A stretch of 64,000 nucleotides of DNA from Marsupella aquatica (lineage: Eukaryota > Marchantiophyta), in contig OZ316899.1 of NCBI GenBank assembly GCA_973895155.1, positions 3,410,001 through 3,474,000 on the forward strand, in the 5' to 3' direction. Each line of letters opens with the position of its first letter. The first letter of the stretch is position 1. The notes below the pieces were generated by a model, which had not been told where the DNA came from, searched no databases, and worked only from the letters and a program-made list of their open reading frames with translations. Position numbers and translations under genes: made by a program. Below, in pieces: positions 1 to 9,687 of the stretch.

Positions 1-446
1 GCAGGTAAGGGCACCCGAGGAAGCTCCAACGCCGAGGCCGTTGGCTGAGAAGCCTCAACCACCTGTTAGCCCTACGATCGAGCAGGTGTTTAGGCCCAGG
101 AAGGAGGACTTGCCGATGCAGCAACCAGGCATGCAGAGTCTGCTGAAACTACTGGAGAAAGAAAAGAGATCGGCATCGGCAACAACAACGGCAACGGCAA
201 CAATGCAGGACACTACTACAGAGGTAGGCCTACACCGGCTCACAAGAGAAAACCCCTTTGCTGGAGACAAGGAGAGAATCAGGCCGGAATCCAAGCCAGG
301 TGTTCGAATGTATGTGGGAATCTCAAGCTCCGAATCTGAGGCAGAATTGCCTGAAGCTCCTACCGACGAAGAGGAGAGGGAGAAGCCGGACGTCCAAGAA
401 GTAGAGGAGGCAGTGGAGGACTGCAGCCATGATAATTCCGGCTATG
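1..446 (+). pseudogene. Fragment of family-A LTR with part of its LTR-encoded coiled-coil protein gene
   Basis: Bases 1-446 align without visible gaps to 11121-11566 of LTR1. They carry the same reading frame, here the low-complexity middle of the protein (Ala/Thr-rich run followed by an acidic stretch). The match stops abruptly at 446. The frame then runs 15 codons into unrelated repeat E and stops at 493. It differs at single sites from every full LTR in the window (for example Glu where LTR3/LTR6 have Gln), so it is a separate copy, A0, and not a piece of the array. Its left part lies outside the window. It is a truncated relic with no evidence of function. Confidence 0.85.
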
Positions 447-622
447 TCCAAGTCCTTAGTGTGTGCCCCCAGCTTGGCTCCTTGCCTCGCTAGTGCCACG
501 TCTCATTGCCCACAAGTCTCCCCATGCTAAGTCCTCCCCGGATGGCCTATAAGGGAGCTCGGCGTTGGAGTCAGCGATGCCGGAGCTAAGTGTTAAGGTA
601 GTCGAGTTCCGCGACTGGTATC
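447..622 (+). repeat. Direct repeat E, copy 1
   Basis: This stretch aligns to 3488-3675. Shared blocks include GTGTGT, CAGCTTGGCTCCTTGCC, CCCACAAGTCTCCCC, AAGTCCTCCCCGGATGGCCT and AAGTGTTAAGGTAGTCGAG. Copy 1 lacks about 15 nt present in copy 2 (a segment near 3598-3613). The pair brackets the A-like LTR relic. No coding potential is apparent. Confidence 0.75.
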
Positions 623-3322
623 CAGTTGGCCCTACATGATGTTTAGCTCATGCCGCTTAATCCGCAGCTCATCTTGGGCTTTCTTGGCCGCCTTCAGGTC
701 CTCTGCCTTGGCTTCCTTCTCTCTAAGCCGTCGGATGACCTCGTCCTTCTTTCTTCTTTCCAAAGCCACTGCTTCTTCCAATCGGCATTTTTCCAACATC
801 TCTCTCTGGAAAAGAGGTCCGTGCTCCAACTCCTCCCCAAAGATGTTGAGCACAAGTTCCCCACACATCTCCCAGTACTCCACCGCTCTTTCTTTAGCAT
901 AGGTGAGTAGTAGTCATCGGCATCAACCACCGCGGCCTTTGTTCCCAAGCCGCCTTCCTTATTTCTTCTATCGTGGCTGGAGGGCTGTCCCGTCTTTCTG
1001 CAAGTCGCCGGATGTCCTCTGGCCACTCCTCCCCAGGTAAATCCTTCTCCCTAGCCAAGGCTGCCTCTTTTTCTTCCCTGAGTCGCTCCTGAAACTCCTG
1101 TGCCATCTGTTTTATCCCGTCAAAGCTCGGGGGAGCAACATCTGGTGGGGGAGACTCCGGGCTGCTCTGCTGGATGGGATCCCCTTAAACTACCCTTGGA
1201 AGCGTGGGGATGAAACGGCCACAGGTCCTTACTCCTGGGACACGATGGTCCGACCCATAGCCAGAGTCATTATTGCCATAGTCCTCCCCCACCTCCCCGG
1301 CTTCCACTACCGATTCCCCCCGCTGCTCTCCTTGTCTTGCTGTGAACATGGCCTCTTGCCGATCATCACTCACAGGTCCTAGTTCCTCCTCCGGCTTCCA
1401 GGCTGTCTTCTCCCTCTGTTTACCGCAAACAGGAGCTTTAGGCTGCTCTTCCTCGACTTTGGGACTCGAGGCTCCTACATACATTTGTACTCCCAGCTTG
1501 TGTTCCGGCCTCCTTCTTTCCTTGGCTCCGGTAAAGGGGTTTTCCCTCATGAGTCGGCTTAGGCCAACTTTTGGGGCAGTGTCCTGTACCGTTGCCGTTG
1601 CCGTCCTCTTCTCCTTCTCCAGCAATTTCAGCAAATTTTGCATGCCTGGTTGCTGCATCGGCAAGTCTTCTGTCCTTGGCCTAAACACCTGCTCGATTGT
1701 AGGACTGTCGGGTTGGTTGGATTTCTCTGTTGCCGGCCTCTATTTTGGAACCTCCTCTGGTGCCCTTGCCTGCAGGGGAAGTACCGGGCAAAGATCTGAC
1801 TCCGAGCATACCGGCACAACAGCGGCATGTGATAGCCAAATCGGGATACGCTTCCCTTGCCGATCACCTGTTGTTCCTCCTTCAATGTCTTCTTCAGTTG
1901 GGTGAGGAGGTACCCGTTGTAATCCCGGCTTGGGTCTGGCCTCTCCGCCAGGTAGACCTGTGCCTTGCAAATCTCTGGCCTTGGCAAGTTACAATGCATG
2001 GTTACCCGCAAGAAATTGATCATCTCTCCGATGTGCGGGTTGGTGCAGGTGTTCCGAAAGAAGCCATTCTTCGTTGATGGCCCTGGGAACAACCAGAACT
2101 CCTTGTCAAGCAAAGTCTTCCTGGTCTCAACTTTGGTCTTATTGCCTATTGGCAAGCCAAACGCTTCGGCAATCATCCAGGGAGTGAGATATAAATCCTT
2201 CCCATACACCCTTGTGGAATTGGTCTCGAGCTCCCATGATCCCACAAATTCTAATAAGTCTGAATCCGTCACCTCCAGCTTCAGCCATGGTAATTTTACA
2301 AAGGTTTCCAAGCCGGATCCGGCCAAGAAGCCCTGGTACTTCTGAGTCTGCATAGTCATAAAGCATGCATCCTCTTCACATGCAAAGTATAATGCCACTT
2401 CCTTGGGGAGGGTCGCCGCCCAGCCTTTCCAGGTGTCATCCCTTGTTGGAATGGCATTGATGGGGTCGACGTCCTCTTCTTTGGCTTCTTCTTGCCTCTT
2501 GCTTCCCTGCTTGGCTGGCTTCCTTGGTGCCGCCGACCTTGTTCTTTTTGCAGGGGTGGCTTCTTCATTGTTGTTCCCTTTCCTCTTCATAGCGGCTGCC
2601 ATGGATGTTTCTCCGAGCATGGTTGCCTTCGTCCACCCCTTCGTGCTACCCTTCAACTCCCAGTGTATGTCGTTGCAGTGGTTGATGGCTTCCCGGATGC
2701 CGACGATTCTGTTCTTGCAAAACAGAAGTCGTCTAGCTCATCGCCAGTAGGTGTCCATAGGAATTCAGCCTAGATGAGTTCTCCTCCTAAGAAGGCAGAC
2801 TTCTGTAGCTCCCACAGTCAAGCGAGCTCCTGCCATTCTCAAGCTGCTCTTTCTGATTCTTCATCCTCGTAGGTCCCATGTACTCAGTTGCCCGTTCAAA
2901 CAGGCATCCCCAAAAATGAGCAGCTTGATTGACGTTGCTCATACCCTTCTTGAGTTGATAGTCGGTATCTGCTCCTGCTCGGAGTGTTTGCCTAAGCAGC
3001 TGACAGTAGTTGGCTTCACGTAGTTATCTTCTTCTTAGTTTGTGCTTGCAAAATGAGCCACCATTCCTTGCGATCGGTCCTTACCCCCCTCTTGTTGGTC
3101 TTCCTTCCCGTTGGTTACCCATAGCCGCCGACACTTAGCGTGCCCTAACCCTAATCGTGTTCCTTCCCCTGGCGTCCTTACTTCCGGCCTCGGCTCGGGT
3201 TCCATAGTCACCCTTAATTGTTTATATTTTCCTTGTTTTTGTTACTATACTAATGTGTTTCTAGGGTACACTCCTGATTTTACCATTTAAACTGGCCTAG
3301 TGATTCCTGGCTAGGCATCACA
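616..3322 (-). mobile_element. Older, 3'-truncated A-like LTR (A-prime), minus strand
   Basis: The minus strand from 3322 starts TGTGATGCCTAG and follows family-A LTRs through the start of their internal gene to about 620, where the match ends in the coiled-coil-coding part. The last part of the gene and the whole LTR 3' tail are missing. Divergence from the A1/A2 LTRs is far greater than among those LTRs, so this is a related subfamily or an older insertion. The 5 bases after the LTR start are GGGCC (3323-3327). No matching TSD is expected because the other end is deleted. Confidence 0.8.
623..3205 (-). pseudogene. Decayed LTR-encoded coiled-coil protein gene of A-prime
   Basis: The start codon corresponds to the ATG at 3205, in the same context as LTR1 9688. 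The longest open piece (2656-1628) carries the basic KRKG...AKRTRSAAP motif, the acidic segment and most of the plant-transposon-like domain, including GFFRNTCTNPHIGEMI, which is identical to family A. A second piece (1688-1185) carries the low-complexity middle, and shorter pieces (1106-894, 883-632) the Trp-rich and early coiled-coil parts. Frameshifts and stops separate the pieces. Protein similarity over the domain stays high while many third codon positions differ, which suggests the gene was under selection before this copy died. The truncation at about 620 removes most of the coiled coil. Confidence 0.75.
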
Positions 3323-3487
3323 GGGCCATAACTCACGCCCCAAGAGTCCGTTGCCCATGGCGTCACTCCATTGGCCTTGGGCCCATGAGGAGCTCACACT
3401 CAAGTCCTCATAACTCAAAGTCCGTCTGGGGGCCCCGAATGGTCGACCTTGAGTCCGGCCCCTTTCCCCTTGACCCGACCAGCTCTC

Positions 3488-3675
3488 AGCTCGCCTAAGT
3501 CCGTAGTGTGTGTCACCAGCTTGGCTCCTTGCCTTCGCCAGTGCCGCGTCTCATTGCCCACAAGTCTCCCCGTGCTAAGTCCTCCCCGGATGGCCTATTC
3601 GGGCCTGGACCAAAAGGGAGCTTGGCGTCGGAGTCAACAACGCCGAGTCTAAGTGTTAAGGTAGTCGAGTTCCGT
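3488..3675 (+). repeat. Direct repeat E, copy 2
   Basis: This is the partner of 447-622. It is continuous on its left with 3323-3487, which may be part of the same larger unknown repeat. I do not recognise the family. It could be the edge of another LTR or a segmental duplication created when the A-prime 3' end was lost. Confidence 0.7.
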
Positions 3676-4150
3676 GATTGGGCCGCAACTCATACCAAAG
3701 TGGATCCTCCCCTAAACTACTACTACCAGACACCAACTCCGCAGCTCCCTTGCCTCTACTCCTGGGGACTACATCTCTAGTGCCACTGGGTCCCCTAGCG
3801 GCATCCCTCTTGACACGGCTCCTCCTCCTCTCTCTATGTCTCTCCCTCCCTCCCTCCCTCCCTCTCTCTCTCTCTCTCTCTCTCTGGAGAAGTAAAGATA
3901 TGGCACGACTAACATCTACCAAGTAGACTGTACATACCTAACCATAGGCGAGGGAATCTTTGCTACCATAACCACTAGGCACATAAAGTCCCTTTTATGT
4001 AATGATGATTATATAATACAAAAATGGTTACACTATACGTAGAATACAACAAGCATTAAATAGGTAATACTAATTTATGCCAGTGTAAACTACTGTACCT
4101 AAATATTCTTTAAATAGTTGCAACTACCCTTGACCTACCACCCACCTGAC
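3676..4150. other. Non-coding stretch with no recognised gene
   Basis: There is no long open frame with coding character. The only clear structure is the pyrimidine microsatellite at 3841-3886. The stretch becomes AT-rich after 3950. Confidence 0.5.
3841..3886 (+). repeat. Compound microsatellite (CCCT)n(CT)n
   Basis: About five CCCT units run into about ten CT units. It is a simple repeat, and the Arg/Glu-repeat open frame on its minus strand is an artefact of it. Confidence 0.9.
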
Positions 4151-5577
4151 GGCAACCCTAAAAATTTAAGCACCATTTTTCTTAAGACCTAAAACAAAAA
4201 TTGGGGCCTTGAGGTCCCCTCCTGCCACTTGACCAAAGTTATATGCCGTAAGAACCCCAGTGTCCACCACACTCTATGAAGCTTTTGATATTCCTGAAAA
4301 GTTCAAGCATGCGCGACAGTGTCCTGATAGTCTGTGCCTGGCTTACTGGCAAGAACTCTGTCCCATAGACTTTTCATGACCAATGAGATAGCAGTCCATA
4401 GTCAAGGATAGCAAGTTGGCACAAGGGAGACCGTGTACAATGTGGAGTCAGCACTTACCACCGTGGGAAGGAGCACAGCAACAATAGCACCAGGACTCTG
4501 CACCTTTTTTCTCATGGCACAGCCCCAATAGGTATGGCAGCTACACTTAAAGCTTTGATCTTAGACATTTTTTGTCTCGTTCCATTGCTAGTCCAGAGGT
4601 AATACACGTCTCCCCGTTGCCACCACGGCTACTGGCAGCAGAAACGTGTAGCAGGAATCACAGTTTAAAACTTGGTTCACCCTAAGGATGGGGGCTGAAA
4701 GACGACCTTACGGGAGCATTATGTGTTGTCTCACCCATTTTTCACTCTGGATGAGGGTCCACTTCATACTGCTTGAGTCACAGTACTGATGCACTGCTTG
4801 GAGACATTGCACTTATTTGTATATAAGGGCTCTTAGAAGAAATACTAACATGCTCATCCTGTATGCTCTGTCTTACTAATGTGGGCCCTGTGATACTGTC
4901 TATAACAAGGATACTCACATCAAGCAACCGGGACAAACAAGCCAATATTCCATAAGATTGCTTTATGTTTGTGATACAGGGGATATATGCTTTGCTAGAT
5001 ACTGTACACTGGCATGGCTAAGTAGAGTGGCTAGAATATATATTTTTTATTGTTCCCTGGACCCCACATTAGCGCAGTATGAATGTACATGAATAAAGAA
5101 AAGAAAAGATAATTATACATCGTGAAAGCGTTTCCCAACAAGATCTTCAACTTTTATATGCTTTCGTTATTTCCTGTCCTCATAAGTCATGTGCCGCTTC
5201 ACTACCTATCATGTTGTACAATGCTTTACCGTGTAGTCTACCTGGATATGAATGGTAAGGTGGATATCTGCGTAAAAACTCTGCCCCACAATTTTCATAG
5301 TGATGTAATGGTGCGTCTATATCTTATGAACACTTTGCTTTGTTCATGGCCTTGACTGGGTGTTCTACAATTATAAATTACATCTCTCTCTCTCTCTCTC
5401 TCTCTCTTTGTATCATAAGAGGAACATGGTCGATATAGGGGAATAAAGCCAGCATAATGGATAACCCAATCTCGGGCATCCTCAATCCTAGGAGGGACTA
5501 ACCCCCAGACCAATATAACACATGAAACTTTACATTTGTCAATATTTCAGAGGTATCGGGGACCACCAAATAGGTGG
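4150..5577 (+). repeat. Repeat F, copy 3 (most diverged)
   Basis: It shares ordered short blocks with the F copies at 25176-26390 and 26391-26772/57601-58190: CTCCCCGT near 4610, GCAGAAAC near 4640, GATGGGGGCTGAA at 4687, and a TC/GT-rich patch followed by GGAGGGACTAACCCCC near 5490. Similarity is patchy, so the limits are approximate. It contains a (TC)n run at 5383-5407. No credible gene is present. It ends at the TSD of the B solo LTR. Confidence 0.5.
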
Positions 5578-5582
5578 CCGCC
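5578..5582. repeat. Target-site duplication CCGCC (left) of B solo LTR
   Basis: It is identical to CCGCC at 25171-25175, directly outside the other end of the B LTR (TGTGACGCC on the minus strand from 25170). A second copy of the right-hand site is at 41410-41414 because of the tandem duplication. Confidence 0.85.
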
Positions 5583-6478
5583 TGTCACATCGTCGGCTGC
5601 GGCCTTAACTCAGACTTCAGCTTAGACGGGCACATCCCTCGTAAATCTGAGGGTTCGGGCAGGAAGGGAAGCACGTAATGCACCTTATTCTCGTAAACTA
5701 GCGCTAAGTGCGCATACTGCTAAATACAGACACCTCCTAGGTATGGTTTGTGTTCCGCCGCCGCAACGTACCTTAGTTGATAGCAGGATCAACCCCGACT
5801 TAAGGGCTTCTAAGCCTTCGTGCTGTCCGCCTTCGATCCGGATTCGATGATACAGGTCCTCAACCCGTGCTCGCAACCACTTACCCGCAGGCTGCACCCT
5901 GTGCACGTCTCGGGTAGTGCGTTCGGCCTGGCGTTGCCACCCATATACGAGAAACCCACACACATACACGCGCACATGCATACAATCTCGATTTACACGA
6001 AGGAAAATGATGGGAAAGGATTTTACTACAAAGGGAACATATGCGTACACTTAGTTGACCCGACAGCCCCGGAATGAACAGGTTCAAGGCCAAGGGTGCA
6101 CACTACAACGGAGCCCGGCTCCGCACTCGCCCGACGAGCTTAGTCCTACCCCCTCCCCTTGGTACTCTTTCATTCCCAGAGGTCGGGACTCCCCGCACAT
6201 ACCGCGGACGTCCAACTCTACAACTAAAAACCCCCCTGCCTCTACCGAGGGGTGCACTAAATACTAAGGGACGAGGGACGGGGTGTCCTCTCGCCGAAGA
6301 TTTGCTGACTAAGGTCCTAACTAAGCTGACAGTCAGGCCGGAAAACGGCTGTGTCTTATTAGAAGATCCTAATCTACGCAGGCTGGACAGCATGGCAGCG
6401 CTGCTGTACCTAAGGCAGGTGCCTGTCCCAAGAGCCTGACTAAGCCAGTCCTAATTCTAATCTATTCCTACTCCGTTG

Positions 6479-9149
6479 CTAATGCCTGGCACGCTTGCCA
6501 GAGCCGCCCGAATGGGAGCGGCCATCCCGCTGCCTTCGAAGCCTGTCATTGTCCGCCTTGAGGAGCTGGACCTGGTCCAGCAGAGATTCGTTCTCTTGCC
6601 TCGCCGCGTCCGTCTCCTCTGCTGCCTCCTGACATGCCTCCTCCAGCTGCTGGGCGTCGCTCGTCAGTTTACCCGCCAGCAAGTCCTACTTCCCGGCCTC
6701 GGTTTGGAGCCGCGCCACCTCGGCCTGCAGCGTGGCTATCTCTGCCGTGTCCCGCTGGGCCCGTTCCTCGGCCTCCTCCAGGTCTTTCTGCCAGGTGACG
6801 GTTTGATTCTTCAAACTGTCAATCTGGTTCCGGAGTCGTGTAATCTCGGCCTCGTTCCCAGCTTTGGCCTGTTCGGCTAGGGCGGTAAGAGCGTGCGCCT
6901 TTGCTAACAACTCATCGGCGGCTGCAACCTTGGGTTGTAGTTGGAGAAGCTCAGCCTCTTGAGCCGCAACTTCGTTCTTTAGGTACACGGACTCCACCCG
7001 GTACCGCTCTATCCTCTGAAGGGCCTCTGACTGGGCCCGACCTGCCTTTACTGCGACAACCAACTCCTGATTGAAGAAACAGGCTACCTTCCGGGCCATG
7101 AACTCCCCGGTATCCCGGGCAATTTGATGAGAGAAATCTCCCAGAAGCCCGTTCAGAAATGTACCCGGTACGAAGAGTTCCGGGTGGTCCAGGTTGTGCC
7201 TGTCCGGAGTTGGGCACGGGCAGACGTCAACACGCGCGGGGGCCGGGGCAGTGACGTCCAGCCCTGGGGACGTAACGTTGGAAGGGGCTGGAGTGTCCTC
7301 CTGCAGCAATGTCCGGTTCTCCGGAATAGTCACCGGTGGGTCTTTGGGAGACCCGGGCTCGGGTAAGACCTTCACCGTACCGACTTCTGTACTTAGCTCG
7401 GCTTGTTGGGTTGCATCAACGGTTGCGACAACCGACCCATCCGGTACCTCCTTGGTTACGACTACAGCTACTTGTGGAGGTGGGGTGGGTGAAGCTGGCG
7501 TGTCTGCTGGACTTCGGGCCTCGGGTTGGGGCCGTCTCTCCAAGGCCGGGAAAACCCACCTAGCTGGGACCAGCTTTGTAACGTTGACACGGGGAAGGGT
7601 TCGTCGATCAAACCGGGCGTACCACTCAAGAATGATCTCGATGTGGCTAGCGAAATACATCTTCCCGCCAATGTATAGCGTCTTCCTTCGCCGCTCCATC
7701 TCTTCATGGAATTTCTTAGTGAAGTATGACGCCCACTTCCTAGGTCGATAGTTCTCGACCTGGATAACTTGGGCGGCGGAGATCTCCCCCCGGGGTTCCA
7801 TCATGTGGAGGGCGTACCTCTGGAACTCCAGTCGCTCAGCTATCTCGGGGATGAGGCAGGTCTTCATCACGAACCCGTTGTCCACTGCTCCCTCTGAGGG
7901 AAAACTTGAAGATTGGTACTTGGCTCCCTTGCCCCCAGGAGCCCGTGATTCGACTCGATGGTCACCTTCGGGTAACCCGAAGATCATCCTGAGCCGTTCT
8001 TCCGTGAGGGACATACTCCTTCCCCGCAGCCGAGTATGTTGACGTGCGTCGTCATAATTCCTGACGAACTCCGTCATGTCCTCCCCGTAGTACCTGCAAG
8101 TGTTCCAGGGGAGGGAGGCGAGGTGCTCGAATCCCTGAGTCTTCAGGTACACCGCATGCTTGGGATGGAGGATGTTTTTGTGAACGTTTTCCCCCATGCG
8201 GTGCATCGTCATCTTGGCTACGGCTACCTGGCCAATGGTAACCCGGATGCAGTGGTGGATTCCTTCCTCTTCTTCCCCCATGACTGGCTCGGGGAAGGTG
8301 ACACTTCCCCATCCTCCCGACCGGGCCTCGGTAGTGCCACTGCCGTTAGTAACGGGCCCGGGCGGCCATGGTCACCATGTTGTCTGCCGGGGCCGCTCCT
8401 GGGGTCAGAGCAGGGGGTGGGGACGATATAGTGTCGGCCCCCTGAGCGCTTGTTCCTCTGGGCTGCCTGGTCAAGGGTGGGGTAGCCTCGTCGTCATCGC
8501 TAAGATCCACGGCGTTGATGACGGAGCGTACTTGTGCTGGCTGGGCGATCGGTGGTGGGGTTTGGCTAGGCTGCGGCTGAGGCTGAAGCTGAAGCTGAGC
8601 CTGAGGTTGCATGGGTACGGGTACGGGTATGGGTACGGGTACGGGTATGGGTACGGGTACGGGTTCGACTGAGTTGGTCATGTTGGTTGATGGCCGAGTT
8701 CCCATGAAGCTCTATAGGTGCTGGTAGAAGTTCTCCGAAGCGAGTGTAGACGACCTTGTCGAATGGGTAGTGCTGGACTCGCTCTTGATGATAGCCCAAA
8801 CCTGAGTAGGGATGTGGTTGAAGTGATGTCGTTACAAGTCGATTGTACCCGAGATATTGAAGACCTCGTCCGGAAGCCGAAGCAATGCTTCCCAGAAACC
8901 GATATATTTGTCTCCATTGAAGAAGTACCCAGATACTTCTGCTGGTCGGTAAAGCTCACTCTGAGACGGGTAGTCAAAGTTAAGGATGTAGTGGTGTCGT
9001 CCTGCTAGGCGGATGGCTCTCTTGTACTCGCGTTTGATTTCGTATCGGCGCGGGTTGGCGTGTTTTAATGAGTCGGCCAAGTGCCTTCCGGTAGATAGGA
9101 ACTGCGTCCAGAATCAAATGGCCGAGCTGGAGAGGATCGTGTGCGACAT
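6479..9149 (-). pseudogene. Decayed LTR-encoded coiled-coil protein gene of B1
   Basis: It corresponds to the open 884-aa gene of B2. The start is ATG at 9149. The frame is broken by TAA near 8834 where B2 has CAG, by a one-base deletion in a C/G run near 8365 (CCCCGGGCCC in B2, CCCGGGCCC here), and by TAG at 6683-6685 where B2 has CAG. The longest open piece is 8281-6686 and covers the plant-transposon-like domain, the Pro-rich linker and most of the coiled coil. The gene ends ...GSGKRARH at 6479, as in B2. It is dead, but homologous to B2 over its full length. Confidence 0.85.
8609..8668 (-). repeat. Hexanucleotide repeat coding Val-Pro dipeptides
   Basis: About ten tandem GGGTAC/GGGTAT units (plus-strand sense) encode alternating Val-Pro/Ile-Pro on the minus strand. 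The B2 copy (60849-60885) has only about six units, so the tract is length-variable inside the protein. A Gln/Pro-rich stretch follows. Confidence 0.85.
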
Positions 9150-9250
9150 TCAGAGGAGATAGTAGTGGCGACTTAGAGCGAACGAGAGAGCTGGGGTCGA
9201 AGCTGGCGCGTGGACTGATGGACTGGTGCACTACAAAGGGTTGGCTCCCC

Positions 9251-9257
9251 TTTTATA
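9251..9257 (-). promoter_or_regulatory. TATA box of B1 LTR gene
   Basis: TATAAAA on the minus strand lies about 100 nt upstream of the ATG at 9149. It is at the position equivalent to TATAAAA at 60257-60263 in B2. Confidence 0.65.
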
Positions 9258-9567
9258 CCTTGAGGGCTTGTCGATCCCCCGACGTCTCCTCGACGCCCAT
9301 AGGCTGAACCGCTCATGCTTGTGGTATACCGGCCACTCCGCCGGTCTGAGTCAGCGCGTGTCAGTGGCCGCTTCTTAAGTACGTTATACGGACCCGAGGG
9401 AGGGGCCCCTCCACGCTCGTAACCCGGGTGTGCGAATAGCGACCCGCCGCCAGTCCGAACCTGAATTCCCCCTTATTGCCTAATGATGTCCTACCCATAA
9501 TGATTACCTAAATACTGTCGTTATGCTAATAATAGCGGCCTAAGACACTCCTAACGTGCGTGCTAAG

Positions 9568-9572
9568 CGCAG
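9568..9572. repeat. Target-site duplication CGCAG (left) of A1
   Basis: It matches CGCAG at 25123-25127. The two copies lie immediately outside TGTGATGC... at 9573 and ...GCACCACA at 25122. When A1 and one TSD copy are removed, the B LTR becomes continuous (compare 59930-59960). Confidence 0.93.
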
Positions 9573-9687
9573 TGTGATGCCTAGACAGGAATCACTCGGC
9601 CAGTTAAGTGGGTAAAGCAGGAAGGCACCCTAGGAACACGTTAGTATAGGGACAAAACAAGGAAAATATAAACAATTAGGGGCAACC

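Larger units (their letters stand above)
5583..9572 (-). mobile_element. Family-B solo LTR (B1), minus strand, interrupted by element A1
   Basis: Read on the minus strand, it aligns over its whole length to the B2 LTR at 59899-63920. Its first 48 nt (TGTGACGCCACCGG...) are displaced to 25123-25170 by the insertion of A1, whose TSD CGCAG is at 9568-9572 and 25123-25127. The LTR ends ...GATGTGACA at 5583. With TSDs directly outside both LTR ends and no internal region, this is a solo LTR of about 4.03 kb, formed by LTR-LTR recombination before A1 arrived. Confidence 0.88.

Noticed and set aside
3656-3922. Arg/Glu-repeat open frame on the minus strand
   Set aside because: Produced by the CT microsatellite at 3841-3886.
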